Positions 54,366 through 63,380 of a DNA stretch of 64,000 nt are shown in pieces. A program made the translations under genes and the position numbers. Source of the stretch: Pseudomonadota bacterium (GTDB taxonomy: Bacteria; Desulfobacterota; Binatia; Binatales; Binataceae); contig JAJPJA010000059.1 in NCBI GenBank assembly GCA_021324455.1, positions 1 through 64,000 on the forward strand. The letters are read 5' to 3'. The notes beneath the pieces are model-generated. The model was not told where the DNA came from. It did not search any database and worked only from the letters and a program-made list of their open reading frames with translations. Positions within the stretch are counted from its first letter, which is position 1. Each line of letters opens with the position of its first letter.

Positions 54366-56570
54366 ATGCTGGGAATGGCGTTGCGTTGGTGGTGCGCTGC
54401 CGCCGCCGCGCCCGCGGTTGCGGTTTCCTTCGACCTCGGGATGACGCCGCCCGACGGGTCCGCCGTGCTGCATCAGCTGCTGGCGGTGGCGGTGGTCATC
54501 GTGGTGACGCAGGCGCTGGGCTTCGTTTTCGGCCGTCTGCGTCAGCCGCTGGTTGTGGGCGAAATCATTGCCGGCTTCATTCTGGGGCCGTCCATTCTGG
54601 GCGCGCTGTCACCGTCGCTGTTCGGTTTTCTGTTTCCGGCTCCGGCGCTGTCATTCCTTAATATCGTGGCGCGGGTCGGAATCGTCCTGTATATGTTTCT
54701 GGCCGGACTGGAACTCGACCCCGCGCTGTTGCGCAATCAAAAGGCCGCCACCGCCAGTATCGCCCAGTTCGGAATTTTGGTTCCGTTCGCGGCTGGTATT
54801 CTGATCGCCGCGCCGCTTTATCCGGCGTTCTCCACCGCGCACGCCGCGCCGCTTCATTTCCGCATTTTCCTGGGACTGGCGCTGGCGGTGACCGCGTTTC
54901 CGGTCGTGGCCAGGATACTGACCGACCGCCGTCTGCATAACACTGCGGTGGGCGCGGCGGCGTTGAGCTCCGCGGCCCAGAGCGACCTCACAATCTGGTG
55001 CCTGATCGCGCTGCTGCTCGCCCTGATTCGGGCGCGGGAAGCCGGCGCTATCGCGGCGGCCGCGATGTTCGGGAGTTTCGTGCTGGCGCTGGTGGTCGTG
55101 GTCCGTCCACTGATGGTTCGCCTGTGCGTGGTTTACGGCAATCGCGGCCGGCTGACCCAGGGCGTGATGGCCACCGTATTCGTCGCCCTGCTCGGGTGCG
55201 CATTGGGCGCGCAGATGATCGGGCTGCACGCGTTCCTGGGTGCGTTCGCGTTGGGCGCCGTGATGCCGCATGACAGCGGGATGGCGCGCGAACTGACCGA
55301 CCGGCTCGAGGATTTGGTCGTGGTCCTGCTGCTGCCGGCGTTCTTTGCGATGGTCGGCCTGCGCACCGATGTGGGGCTGCTGGGCGCCGCCGGATGGCTT
55401 TTGTGCCTGGGGATTATCGCGGCGGCGTCGGCGGCCAAGTTCGGCGCCGGCGCCGCGGCCGCGCGGATGGGCGGATCGCGATGGCGCGACGCGGCGGCGA
55501 TCGGCGTGCTGCTCAACACGCGCGGCTTGATCGAGCTGATCATCCTGGATATCGGCTTGCGCCTGGACATCGTCTCGCCCGGTCTGTTCACCGTGCTGGT
55601 CCTGATGACCGTGGCGACCACGTTCGCCGCCAGTCCGATGGTCGATTGGCTGCTGCCCGCCAAAAGCGAAGAGCGGGAGCGCCAAACCGCCGCGATCAGT
55701 CCCGCGCTGGGGCCCGTGCGGCGGGCCGCGATTGTGGTCGCGATTTCCAATCCCGAAGGCGCCGCCAACCTGCTCGACCTGGCGCTGGCGGCTAACCGGC
55801 CCGACGACCCGCCGCCGCACGTCGTGGCGCTGGCGCGGCGCCCGGCTGAAGGGGTCCGTTCGGGCCTGCGCGAACTGGAGCAGAGAGTGGCACCGCAGCC
55901 CCCGGCTTTGGCCGCCGCGCTCGACCACGTCCATGCGCGGGGCACGGCGGTCACCTCGCAGGCGGTGTGGACCGACGATCCGGCCTACGACATCCTGCGC
56001 GCCTCCCGCGAGGCGCAGAGCGAATGGCTGCTGCTGGGCGCGCATCATTCGGTGTTCGGTTCGGATCTGAGGGGCGGCGTCGTGCGCAGTATCGCCGATC
56101 GCGCCCAGGCGGTGCCGGTCAACGTCGCCGTGCTCACCCCGGGGCCGGCGCGCCCGATGGAGCGGGTGTTCGCGGTGGTCGATCACAGCCCGCATGGCCG
56201 GGCGGCGCTGCAATTGGGTATCCGCTTGGTCAAGCGCACCCGGCGCAGCCTGCACGTAATCCTGGTGCCGCGCGCGGACGTCAAACCCGACCTGCCGCTG
56301 CTGGAGATGGTCCGATCGATCGGACGCGCCGAAGGTCTGCGCCTGCACACCGACGTTCTGGCCGAACGCAGCGCCGCGCAACTGGCGCGTCAGGCCCCCG
56401 GTCCGGTATTGATAGTCGGAACCAATCTGTTGGATGAATTCGATCTGCCGGCCAGCGGACTGATGAAGGGCGCGAATTCGATTATCGTGGTGCAGGGAGT
56501 CCACGCGCGCCGCTCCGATTGCAGCGCCGGACAGGATCGCGATGCCGCCGGCGGATCGAACACCGGCTGA
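54366..56570 (+). CDS. CPA2-family cation/proton antiporter with C-terminal USP-like region
   Basis: 734 residues. The N-terminal transporter domain (about 30-425) has 12-13 hydrophobic helices with VVGEIIAGFILGPSILG, VGIVLYMFLAGLELDPALL and HAFLGAFALGAVMPH, plus LLPAFFAMVGLRTD and LLNTRGLIELIILDIGL, all typical of KefB/NapA-like antiporters. Where the helix-5 acidic pair is usual, the sequence reads AAQSDLTIW, with a single Asp. The soluble C-terminal 300 residues contain universal-stress-like blocks (EWLLLGAHHSVFGSDLRGGVVRSIADRA; shortened GSDLRGG). The likely role is pH or cation homeostasis at the inner membrane. ATG 54366 lacks a strong ribosome site and ATG 54441 is an alternative. It follows the truncated CHASE2 gene by 129 bp. 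Confidence 0.87.
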   Translation: MLGMALRWWCAAAAAPAVAVSFDLGMTPPDGSAVLHQLLAVAVVIVVTQALGFVFGRLRQPLVVGEIIAGFILGPSILGALSPSLFGFLFPAPALSFLNIVARVGIVLYMFLAGLELDPALLRNQKAATASIAQFGILVPFAAGILIAAPLYPAFSTAHAAPLHFRIFLGLALAVTAFPVVARILTDRRLHNTAVGAAALSSAAQSDLTIWCLIALLLALIRAREAGAIAAAAMFGSFVLALVVVVRPLMVRLCVVYGNRGRLTQGVMATVFVALLGCALGAQMIGLHAFLGAFALGAVMPHDSGMARELTDRLEDLVVVLLLPAFFAMVGLRTDVGLLGAAGWLLCLGIIAAASAAKFGAGAAAARMGGSRWRDAAAIGVLLNTRGLIELIILDIGLRLDIVSPGLFTVLVLMTVATTFAASPMVDWLLPAKSEERERQTAAISPALGPVRRAAIVVAISNPEGAANLLDLALAANRPDDPPPHVVALARRPAEGVRSGLRELEQRVAPQPPALAAALDHVHARGTAVTSQAVWTDDPAYDILRASREAQSEWLLLGAHHSVFGSDLRGGVVRSIADRAQAVPVNVAVLTPGPARPMERVFAVVDHSPHGRAALQLGIRLVKRTRRSLHVILVPRADVKPDLPLLEMVRSIGRAEGLRLHTDVLAERSAAQLARQAPGPVLIVGTNLLDEFDLPASGLMKGANSIIVVQGVHARRSDCSAGQDRDAAGGSNTG

Positions 56571-56610
56571 CGGTGCGGGCCTCCCCGACCGCCTTTAAAG
56601 GAGCGATTCG

Positions 56611-57414
56611 ATGAAGGTCAGAAAGCCCTCCTATGATTACACCGCTTCGCTCCCGCGATGGTGCAGGCGCTATCCGGAGTACTCGCAGGTGGTGAATGTC
56701 GCGTCATTGAGCCTGCCTTACCTGGAGCCGTATTTGAACTCCGTGATGCGCCGCGCGCAGGCCAGGCTCGGCCCGCGCCATCCGCTCAATCACGACATCG
56801 GCCTGTTCTGCAGGCAGGAGGCGGCCCACTATCTGCAGCATGACGCCTACAACGAGGCGATACGCAAGGCCGGCTACGCGCGCCTGCCCGAATTCGAGCA
56901 GCGCTTGCGCGATCACTTCGACCGCCTGCTCAATGAGCGCTCGCTGAAGTTCAACTGCGCCTACTCATTGGGCTTCGAGAGCATCGGACCGATCTATGCC
57001 GAATGGTGGTTCGAGCGGACCGGCGACGTGATGGCGGAGGCCGACCCGTCCGTGGTCAGCCTGTGGAAATGGCATCTGGCCGAGGAATTCGAGCATCGCA
57101 CGGTCGCCTACGACGTGTACCGCGCCCTGTTCGGCGGCTACGTGGAGCGCGTGCGCGGTCTGCTTACCTTCCTGCGCGACCTGCGCGCGCTTAACGGCAG
57201 CGCGGTGAAGTACCTGCTCACTGAGGACGCCAAACAGATGAATGACGAGGAGCGCGCGCGGTCGCGGCGCCGATTTGCCGAGATTCGCCAGCGCGAATCG
57301 GCCTTCGTGCGCTCCCGGCTGATCAGGGTGCTGTCGCCGCTGTACTCGCCGCATAAGCTGCGCGAACCGCGCGGTGTGTCGCAACTCCTGCAATCGATAG
57401 AAGCCGCCGCCTGA
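56611..57414 (+). CDS. Predicted metal-dependent hydrolase (PF10118 type)
   Basis: 267 residues of an all-helical family. Key blocks are GLFCRQEAAHYLQHD (E-x2-H), FESIGPIYAEWWFE and LWKWHLAEEFEHRTVAYDVYRALFGGY (shortened: WHLAEEFEHRTVAYDVY), which carry clustered Glu and His residues likely to bind a di-iron or similar metal site. The family is annotated as metal-dependent hydrolase without a known substrate. The ATG has AAAGGAG 7 bases upstream. It is followed 51 bp later by an enoyl-CoA hydratase gene on the same strand and may be cotranscribed with it. Confidence 0.82.
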   Translation: MKVRKPSYDYTASLPRWCRRYPEYSQVVNVASLSLPYLEPYLNSVMRRAQARLGPRHPLNHDIGLFCRQEAAHYLQHDAYNEAIRKAGYARLPEFEQRLRDHFDRLLNERSLKFNCAYSLGFESIGPIYAEWWFERTGDVMAEADPSVVSLWKWHLAEEFEHRTVAYDVYRALFGGYVERVRGLLTFLRDLRALNGSAVKYLLTEDAKQMNDEERARSRRRFAEIRQRESAFVRSRLIRVLSPLYSPHKLREPRGVSQLLQSIEAAA

Positions 57415-57465
57415 GCGCCCGGGCTCGCAATCGACTCGATTGGCCCGATCGGATACTGACCAGGC

Positions 57466-58263
57466 ATGGAGTACCGCGACATCCTCTACGAGGCGTCCGA
57501 CGGCACGGCGCTGATCACGCTCAATCGGCCTCATCGCCTCAACGCCTTTACCCTGGAAACCACCGAGGAGATTTTCGACGCGCTGCATCGCGCGGAGAGC
57601 GACGACCGCGTCAGGGCGATTATCGTCACCGGTGCGGGACGCGCATTTTCCGCCGGCGCCGACGTCGCCATCCTGGCGCAGGTAGGCACCCGGGCTCAGG
57701 CGGACGGCGAGGTAATCGGCAATATCCGCCGCAAGGGACATTCGTTCAGCGAGATGATGGCGCTGCGCAAGCCGGTGATCGCCGCAATCAACGGCCCCTG
57801 CGCCGGGATGGCGTTTAACCTGGCCATCTACGCCGACATCCGCGTCGCCGCCCAGAGCGCCCGGATCGGATTGGCCTTCGTGCGCCGCGGCCTTACGCCG
57901 GAAGACGGCGTCAACTGGATCCTGCCGCGCATCGTGGGAATCGGGATGGCGATCGACCTGCAGATTACGGGACGCCTGATTGATGCGCGCCAGGCGATGG
58001 CGATAGGTCTGGTCAATCACCTGGTGCCCGACGGACAGGCGCTGGCCAAAGCGCGCGAGATTGCCCTCGACATCGCCCGCAACTGCGCCCCCTACGCGGT
58101 CGCCGAAGGCAAGCGTCTGGCGTACGAAGCTCTGAGCTGCGACCTGCAGACCGCTATCGATCGCTGCGGCGAGCTGACCGACCAGATGCATCGGCGCGAG
58201 GACTTCAAGGAAGGCGTGATATCGTTCGCCGAACGCCGCCCCCCGCGCTTCACCGGGCGCTGA
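57466..58263 (+). CDS. Enoyl-CoA hydratase/isomerase family protein
   Basis: 265 residues of the crotonase fold. ALITLNRPHRLNAF opens the family core. The oxyanion hole is formed by RAFSAGADVAIL and NGPCAGMAFNLAIYADIRVA. The block IGLAFVRRGLTPEDGVNWILPRIVGIGMAIDLQITGRLIDA (shortened: RRGLTPEDGV, LPRIVG) carries the catalytic acidic region, followed by ARQAMAIGLVNHLVP. It hydrates or isomerises enoyl-CoAs in fatty-acid or aromatic-acid catabolism; the sequence does not separate hydratase from isomerase. It is convergent with the exported protein gene at 58284, with a hairpin between them. Confidence 0.88.
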   Translation: MEYRDILYEASDGTALITLNRPHRLNAFTLETTEEIFDALHRAESDDRVRAIIVTGAGRAFSAGADVAILAQVGTRAQADGEVIGNIRRKGHSFSEMMALRKPVIAAINGPCAGMAFNLAIYADIRVAAQSARIGLAFVRRGLTPEDGVNWILPRIVGIGMAIDLQITGRLIDARQAMAIGLVNHLVPDGQALAKAREIALDIARNCAPYAVAEGKRLAYEALSCDLQTAIDRCGELTDQMHRREDFKEGVISFAERRPPRFTGR

Positions 58264-58268
58264 AGGTT

Positions 58269-58284
58269 GATCCGCTTTCGGATC
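58269..58284. terminator. Hairpin between convergent genes
   Basis: GATCCG-CTTT-CGGATC, a perfect 6-bp stem with a 4-base loop, sits exactly between the stop of the enoyl-CoA hydratase (58263) and the stop of the convergent exported protein gene (58284). A bidirectional terminator is plausible, although no clear T-tract follows. Confidence 0.45.
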
Positions 58285-59861
58285 TAATGGCGGGGCGGGA
58301 TGCTCAGCACAAACGGGCGTGAGCGGCGGTAGTCGGAGTCGAAGGCGGCGAAGAATTCCGCGGTGAGGCGGCGTTGCTCGGCCCGGACTTGCGCGCCGTA
58401 GCCGGGAGCGAAGGCGGCCGCGGTGCGCGCGATGATTGCCAGCGCGGCGGCGTTGCGCAGCTCGGCGCCGATCGATCCGGACAGCATCGTGCCGCCCTGC
58501 GGGCCGGGGCCGGCGGAATATGAAAGCGTCAGGCCGCGGCCGTTGTTGCCTTTTGCGATTGCCTCCAGAAAATCGCCGGCAATCAGCATCGTCAGCGGAT
58601 GGATTATGGGCGGCGCGATCAGTTCGGGCGCGCCGGTCATGTGGCTGTCCAAACCAATCCGTCCGCCGCCATTGGTATAGGCCGTCGCGAAGCGAATCCC
58701 GCTCATCCCCAACCGCATCCCGAAGCGCCGTATTGTGAGCGTCGTTTGCGTGTGGAAGCTCCCGCTGCGGATCTGTTCGAGCGGTATCGGCGCACCCGCC
58801 GGGCGCATCGCGGAGTCCATCGGGGCAAGCATTCCGTTACAAAGGCCGAAGGTGACCGTGATGCGGCCGCGGTTCAGGCCGTTGATAAGCCATGCGCGGC
58901 CGGCGTCGTCGCGAACCACGGTTTGCGCCTCGACCCGCCCGGCCATCTCACGCCAGAAACGCAGCAGATGCGGATAGGGCGCCAGCGCGGACTGCTTCAC
59001 GGCGGCGTCGATGTTGAACAGTACCCAGGGTCCCGCGCCGCCGCGAAATTCGTCCAGCACGTTATGAAGGTCAAGGTAATGCTCAAGCAGCGCCGTGGTG
59101 GCGGGCAGGTCGCGGCTCAAGCGGGCCAGCGCGGCGGCGTCATGCGCGTTGAAGCGGCCCGCAGCGGCGTCCCATGGCGGCGCCAGCGTGCCGTATATTT
59201 CTCGTTGAAAGCCGAGCGCCGTGCGCAGCGCCGCAGCCGGGGTCATTCGGGATGAAAGGTAAAGAGAAGCTTTAAGTTCGGCGATGACGGCGGAGGGCGC
59301 CGAAACGCCCGGAATCGGGCTCAGGTGCAGGATCCCAACAAAACGGCCCGGTTCCTGCGGCATTTGGGCGCTATCGCCCAGCCCGAATAGATATACGCCG
59401 CCGTCGGGACGGCCCTCCACCTCAACGTAGCGGCCCGACGAATCGGATTGCCACGGTATGTCGGTGCTGCCATACAGCGAGGGCATTTCTATGGGGACGA
59501 CCTCGGGCGGCGGCAGCCTGTCGATCAGGCTCTGGAATTGGGCCGAAAGCGCGGGATGGATCAGGATCCTGCGATCCAGTTCATGGATCTGCTCGAACGT
59601 CTCCAGCGCCATCCGATGCTGTCCGGCGGGCGCCAGGCTCAGCAGCGGCATCAGCAGATTCTGGCTGGCCGGGGCGAAGCCGACGACGGCGTCGCCCGGT
59701 GCGTTTTGCGCCCATCCGGCGTATGCGGTAAGCGCGCATACGATCAGAATGGCCGCCAGCCGGAGGGCGCGCCGCCCACCGATTGTCTGGGGTCGATGCG
59801 GCTGGTAGCTTGTAAAGTTGCGATTAAGGCTTAACTTAGGACTATGAAACCAGGAATCCAT
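58284..59861 (-). CDS. Exported protein of unknown function (5' end overlaps rpmE)
   Basis: 525 residues if it starts at ATG 59859-59861. A 30-residue basic lead is followed by a signal-like helix [20 protein letters not shown]. The mature protein has alternating helices and strands: [88 protein letters not shown] and an Arg-rich C-terminus ending [10 protein letters not shown] recognise no domain. This start overlaps the first 18 bp of the divergent rpmE gene. GAGG touches the ATG directly, which is too close for a good ribosome site, so the true start may be further in, though no in-frame ATG, GTG or TTG precedes the signal helix. The open frame continues antisense through prfA and is ignored. 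Confidence 0.65.
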   Translation of the reverse strand: MDSWFHSPKLSLNRNFTSYQPHRPQTIGGRRALRLAAILIVCALTAYAGWAQNAPGDAVVGFAPASQNLLMPLLSLAPAGQHRMALETFEQIHELDRRILIHPALSAQFQSLIDRLPPPEVVPIEMPSLYGSTDIPWQSDSSGRYVEVEGRPDGGVYLFGLGDSAQMPQEPGRFVGILHLSPIPGVSAPSAVIAELKASLYLSSRMTPAAALRTALGFQREIYGTLAPPWDAAAGRFNAHDAAALARLSRDLPATTALLEHYLDLHNVLDEFRGGAGPWVLFNIDAAVKQSALAPYPHLLRFWREMAGRVEAQTVVRDDAGRAWLINGLNRGRITVTFGLCNGMLAPMDSAMRPAGAPIPLEQIRSGSFHTQTTLTIRRFGMRLGMSGIRFATAYTNGGGRIGLDSHMTGAPELIAPPIIHPLTMLIAGDFLEAIAKGNNGRGLTLSYSAGPGPQGGTMLSGSIGAELRNAAALAIIARTAAAFAPGYGAQVRAEQRRLTAEFFAAFDSDYRRSRPFVLSIPPRH

Positions 59862-60044
59862 CCTCAGTATCGGCGTTGCGTGGTGACCTGCGCCTGCGGC
59901 AATACGTTCGAGACCCGCTCCACGCTGGGCGCGCTGCATGTTGAAGTCTGCTCCAAGTGCCATCCTTTTTATACCGGGCAACAGCGCCTGGTTGATACCG
60001 CTGGACGGGTGGAGCGCTTCAAGCGCAAGTACGGCCTGCAGTAG
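59844..60044 (+). CDS. rpmE: Ribosomal protein bL31 (zinc-binding form)
   Basis: 66 residues, typical for L31 of the large ribosomal subunit. The N-terminus [10 protein letters not shown] and the zinc-binding cysteines Cys16, Cys18, Cys36 and Cys39 ([13 protein letters not shown] and [10 protein letters not shown]) mark the C+ type, which is the form used under zinc-replete conditions. It ends [10 protein letters not shown]. It is the first gene of the rpmE-prfA-prmC-murA-hisD block. A GC hairpin follows before prfA. Confidence 0.96.
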   Translation: MKPGIHPQYRRCVVTCACGNTFETRSTLGALHVEVCSKCHPFYTGQQRLVDTAGRVERFKRKYGLQ

Positions 60045-60091
60045 CAAGCGGTTGGCGCAAGGCGCGGACCGCGCCTGGAAGGAAACCACGA

Positions 60092-60115
60092 GCGGCGGCC
60101 CATTGTGGCCGCCGC
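60092..60115 (+). terminator. GC hairpin between rpmE and prfA
   Basis: GCGGCGGCC-(6)-GGCCGCCGC, a perfect 9-bp stem with a 6-base loop, 47 bp after the rpmE stop. It is followed by TCACTTTTAAC, a weak T-tract, so it may be a partial terminator or an attenuator that reduces read-through into prfA. Confidence 0.45.
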
Positions 60116-60155
60116 CGTCACTTTTAACGCACGCAGTGTGTCCCCAATCGCCGCG

Positions 60156-61217
60156 ATGCTCGACAAGGTCAAGGGAATAGAGGAACGCTACGCCGATTTG
60201 GAGCGCCAGCTCAGCGATCCGGCCGCGATGGCGAACAGCCGCGAGTACGCCCGCCTGGCCAAGGAACGCTCTCAGCTCCAGGAAGTGGTGGAGTGTATCC
60301 GTGAGTACCGGCGCGCGGCGGACGAAGTCGCCGACTACAGGGCGGCGCTGGAATCCAACGATGCCGACCTGCGGGAGCTGGCCAAGGAGGAATTGCCGCG
60401 GCTGCGCGAGCGCCTGGCCAACGCCGAAACCCGTCTCAAGCTGCTGATGACGCCGCGCGACCCCAACGACGAAAAGGATGTAATCCTTGAGATTCGCGCC
60501 GGCACCGGCGGCGAGGAAGCGTCGCTGTTTGCCGCCGACCTGTTCCGCATGTACACGCGCTATGCCGAGGAACGCGGCTGGAAAATCGAGGTGCTGAGCA
60601 TGAGCAGCACCGGACTGGGCGGAATCAAGGAAGTGATCGCCTCGGTCAGCGGACGCGGCGCCTGGAGCCGGTTCAAGTTCGAAGGCGGGGTGCATCGCGT
60701 GCAGCGCGTCCCCGCCACGGAAGCCTCCGGACGCATCCATACCTCGGCCGTGACCGTCGCCGTGCTGCCCGAAGCCGACGAAGTCGAAATCAACATCAAC
60801 GAGGAAAAGGACCTGCGCATCGACGTGATGCGGGCGTCGGGTCCCGGCGGTCAGAGCGTCAACACCACCGACTCCGCCGTGCGCATCACGCATCTGCCCA
60901 GTGGGATGGTGATCATCTGCCGCGACGAAAAATCGCAGCACAAGAACAAGGCGCGTGCGCTCAAGATTTTGCGCGCGCGCCTGCTGGAAAAGGCGCGCGA
61001 GGAGCAGGAGGCCAAAATCGCCGAAAGCCGCCGCTCGATGGTCGGCAGCGGCGACCGCTCCGAGCGCATCCGCACTTACAATTTCCCGCAGTCGCGCGTC
61101 ACCGACCATCGCATCAACCTGACGCTGCATCAGCTCGAACGCGTGCTCGACGGCGGGCTGGACCCGCTGATCGACGCGCTCGCCACCCAGGAACAGGCGC
61201 AGGCGCTGAGCGCCTGA
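60156..61217 (+). CDS. prfA: Peptide chain release factor 1
   Basis: 353 residues, typical of RF1, which releases peptides at UAG and UAA. It opens with a helical domain ([21 protein letters not shown]), then [18 protein letters not shown] and [28 protein letters not shown]. The GGQ loop [18 protein letters not shown] lies near residue 230. [20 protein letters not shown] and [20 protein letters not shown] follow. The ATG at 60156 is preceded by an open GTG-initiated extension across the hairpin, which I reject. prmC, the methylase that modifies the GGQ Gln, begins 5 bp after the stop. Confidence 0.96.
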   Translation: MLDKVKGIEERYADLERQLSDPAAMANSREYARLAKERSQLQEVVECIREYRRAADEVADYRAALESNDADLRELAKEELPRLRERLANAETRLKLLMTPRDPNDEKDVILEIRAGTGGEEASLFAADLFRMYTRYAEERGWKIEVLSMSSTGLGGIKEVIASVSGRGAWSRFKFEGGVHRVQRVPATEASGRIHTSAVTVAVLPEADEVEININEEKDLRIDVMRASGPGGQSVNTTDSAVRITHLPSGMVIICRDEKSQHKNKARALKILRARLLEKAREEQEAKIAESRRSMVGSGDRSERIRTYNFPQSRVTDHRINLTLHQLERVLDGGLDPLIDALATQEQAQALSA

Positions 61218-61222
61218 CGCGC

Positions 61223-62098
61223 ATGGACGCCGGCCCTTCGCGCCCCCGCGAGCGGATCAAAGCACTCCTGGCCCAGGGTCTGGAAAGTCTGCGCCAGGCG
61301 CATATCGAGAGCCCCGAACTCGACGCCGAGCTGCTGCTGGCGCAGGCCGCGGGCGTGGCTCGAAGCCGGCTTCTGACCGGGTCATTCAGTCTTAACGATC
61401 ACATCGTCGATCGCTTCGGAAGCTACATCGCCAGGCGCGCCGCGCGCGAGCCTGTGGCTTACATTATCGGACACCGGGAATTTTACGGCCTCGATTTTGA
61501 GGTCAGCCCGGCAGTGCTTATTCCGCGGCCGGAAACTGAAGTGCTGGTTGAAGCGGCGTTAAGCCTTGTGAGCGGCGGGGCAAAGGCTCTGGTGCTGGAT
61601 CTCGGCACCGGCTCGGGCGCGATTGCCGTGGCGATGGCGGTCAACGCCGGTGCGCGCGTGATCGCCACGGATATTTCGGCCGCGGCGCTCATGCTCGCGC
61701 GCCGCAACGCCGGTCGTCACGGATGCCGGAATCGGGTCGATTCAGTCTGCGGCGACGGCTTTGCGCCGCTTTCCTGTTCGCACGTCAAATTCGATTTGAT
61801 ACTCTCCAATCCACCTTACGTTCGCGACCATGATATTGCGCGGCTGGAGCCTGAAGTCGCGCAATACGAGCCGCGAGCGGCGTTGCGGGGAGGCACGGAC
61901 GGATTGGACTTCTATCGGCGCATAGCGGCGGAGGCCGCTCCTTATCTCAAGCCCGGCGGCGGCGTGATGCTCGAAGTCGGAGCGGGACAGGCGGAGGAGG
62001 TCGCGCGCATCTTCGCGGCCGCCCGATGGCGTGTGGTACAAACGCTGCCCGACCTCGGCGGACATCAACGCGTGGTTCACCTCCGCCGCGAGTTCTAG
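61223..62098 (+). CDS. prmC: Peptide chain release factor N5-glutamine methyltransferase
   Basis: 291 residues. PrmC methylates the Gln of the GGQ motif in release factors. An N-terminal helical domain ends near 90; PVAYIIGHREFYGLDFEVSPAVLIPRPETEVLVE (shortened: IGHREFYGL, IPRPETE) is the linker signature. SAM motif I is VLDLGTGSGAIAVAMA and the catalytic NPPY motif lies in LILSNPPYVRDHDI. It follows prfA by 5 bp. The coding region ends at a TAG at 62096-62098, and the murA start lies 13 bp later. Confidence 0.94.
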   Translation: MDAGPSRPRERIKALLAQGLESLRQAHIESPELDAELLLAQAAGVARSRLLTGSFSLNDHIVDRFGSYIARRAAREPVAYIIGHREFYGLDFEVSPAVLIPRPETEVLVEAALSLVSGGAKALVLDLGTGSGAIAVAMAVNAGARVIATDISAAALMLARRNAGRHGCRNRVDSVCGDGFAPLSCSHVKFDLILSNPPYVRDHDIARLEPEVAQYEPRAALRGGTDGLDFYRRIAAEAAPYLKPGGGVMLEVGAGQAEEVARIFAAARWRVVQTLPDLGGHQRVVHLRREF

Positions 62099-62111
62099 CG
62101 CGCGTCCCGCC

Positions 62112-63380
62112 ATGGACAAAATCGTAATTCAGGGTGGAGCGCGGCTGTCGGGCGAAGTCGCCGTCAGCGGCAGCAAGAACGCGGCGCTGCCGATCATGAT
62201 GGCGTCGGTGCTGACGCCGGAGCCGGTCATTATCCGCAACCTGCCGCGCCTGCGCGATATCACCACCGCGCTCACGCTGCTCAATCATCTCGGCGTCGAG
62301 CATCGATGGATCGATGACCACGCGCTGGAGCTGTGCGCCGCCCGCATCAAGTCGCATGAGGCGCCCTACGATCTGGTCAAGACCATGCGCGCGTCGTTCT
62401 TTGTGCTGGGGCCGCTGCTCGCCCGCACCGGACGCGCCCGCGTATCGACTCCCGGCGGATGCGCCATCGGGGCGCGGCCGGTCAATCTGCATATCCGCGG
62501 TATCCGCTCGCTGGGCGCGCGGATTCAACTGCGCCACGGCTACGTCGAGGCGCATGCCGAACGGCTGGTTGGCACCCGCATATGGATGGACAATCCGTCG
62601 GTCGGGGCGACCGAAAACGTAATCATGGCGGCCGCGCTGGCGCGTGGACGCACCGCGCTGGAAAACGCCGCGCGCGAGCCCGAAGTGCAGGACCTGGCGC
62701 GGATGCTCAACGCGATGGGCGCCCGCATCAGCGGCGCGGGCAATCACGTGATCGAGATCGAGGGCGTCGAGCGGCTGCATGGCGCCGACCACACGGTTAT
62801 CAACGACCGTATCGAAGCCGGCACCCTGATGGTGGCGGCGGCAATCACCGGCGGCGACGTGGTGATTCGCGGCGCCTGCGCCGGCGAACTCGAAGCGACC
62901 ATCGCCAAGCTGCGCGAAAGCGGGGTCGAGGTCGCCTCCGCGGCCGGCGGGCTGCGGGTGAGGCGCCACAACATCATCCGGCCGATCGAACTGCGGACCT
63001 TGCCGTATCCGGGGTTCCCCACCGACCTGCAGGCGCAGATGATGGCGCTGCTGGCCAACGCCGAAGGCACCTCGGTGATTACCGAGACGATTTTCGAAAA
63101 CCGCTTCATGCATGCGCTGGAACTGCTGCGGATGGGCGCCGATATCGCGATGAAAGGACCCACCGCCGTGGTGCGCGGTGTGCCGCGGCTCAGCGGCGCC
63201 CCGGTTATGGCGACCGACCTGCGCGCCAGCAGCAGCCTGGTGCTGGCCGGTCTGGCGGCGGAAAATACCACCGAGGTCCAGCGCGTCTATCATCTTGACC
63301 GCGGCTACGAGGCGCTTGACAGTAAGCTCAGGGCGCTTGGCGCGCGTATCGAACGTGTGCCCGACCGGGGAGCATCATGA
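62112..63380 (+). CDS. murA: UDP-N-acetylglucosamine 1-carboxyvinyltransferase
   Basis: 422 residues, the first committed enzyme of peptidoglycan synthesis. Lys22 is in VSGSKNAALP, the catalytic loop is STPGGCAIGARPV with Cys117, so the enzyme should be fosfomycin-sensitive unlike Cys-to-Asp variants. Further blocks are GATENVIMAAALARG, TVINDRIEAGTLMVAAAITGG, TLPYPGFPTDLQAQMMALL (catalytic Asp) and RASSSLVLAGLAAEN. I chose the ATG at 62112. The stop overlaps the hisD start as ATGA, so the two are translationally coupled. Confidence 0.96.
   Translation: MDKIVIQGGARLSGEVAVSGSKNAALPIMMASVLTPEPVIIRNLPRLRDITTALTLLNHLGVEHRWIDDHALELCAARIKSHEAPYDLVKTMRASFFVLGPLLARTGRARVSTPGGCAIGARPVNLHIRGIRSLGARIQLRHGYVEAHAERLVGTRIWMDNPSVGATENVIMAAALARGRTALENAAREPEVQDLARMLNAMGARISGAGNHVIEIEGVERLHGADHTVINDRIEAGTLMVAAAITGGDVVIRGACAGELEATIAKLRESGVEVASAAGGLRVRRHNIIRPIELRTLPYPGFPTDLQAQMMALLANAEGTSVITETIFENRFMHALELLRMGADIAMKGPTAVVRGVPRLSGAPVMATDLRASSSLVLAGLAAENTTEVQRVYHLDRGYEALDSKLRALGARIERVPDRGAS

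Noticed and set aside
54651-56504. Minus-strand 617-residue open frame
   Set aside because: Antisense to the cation/proton antiporter, rich in Gln/Arg/His, no recognisable domain.
59862-61130. Upstream extension of the exported-protein frame through rpmE and prfA
   Set aside because: Opposite strand to two well-supported genes; the protein-like part with a signal helix begins only near 59861.
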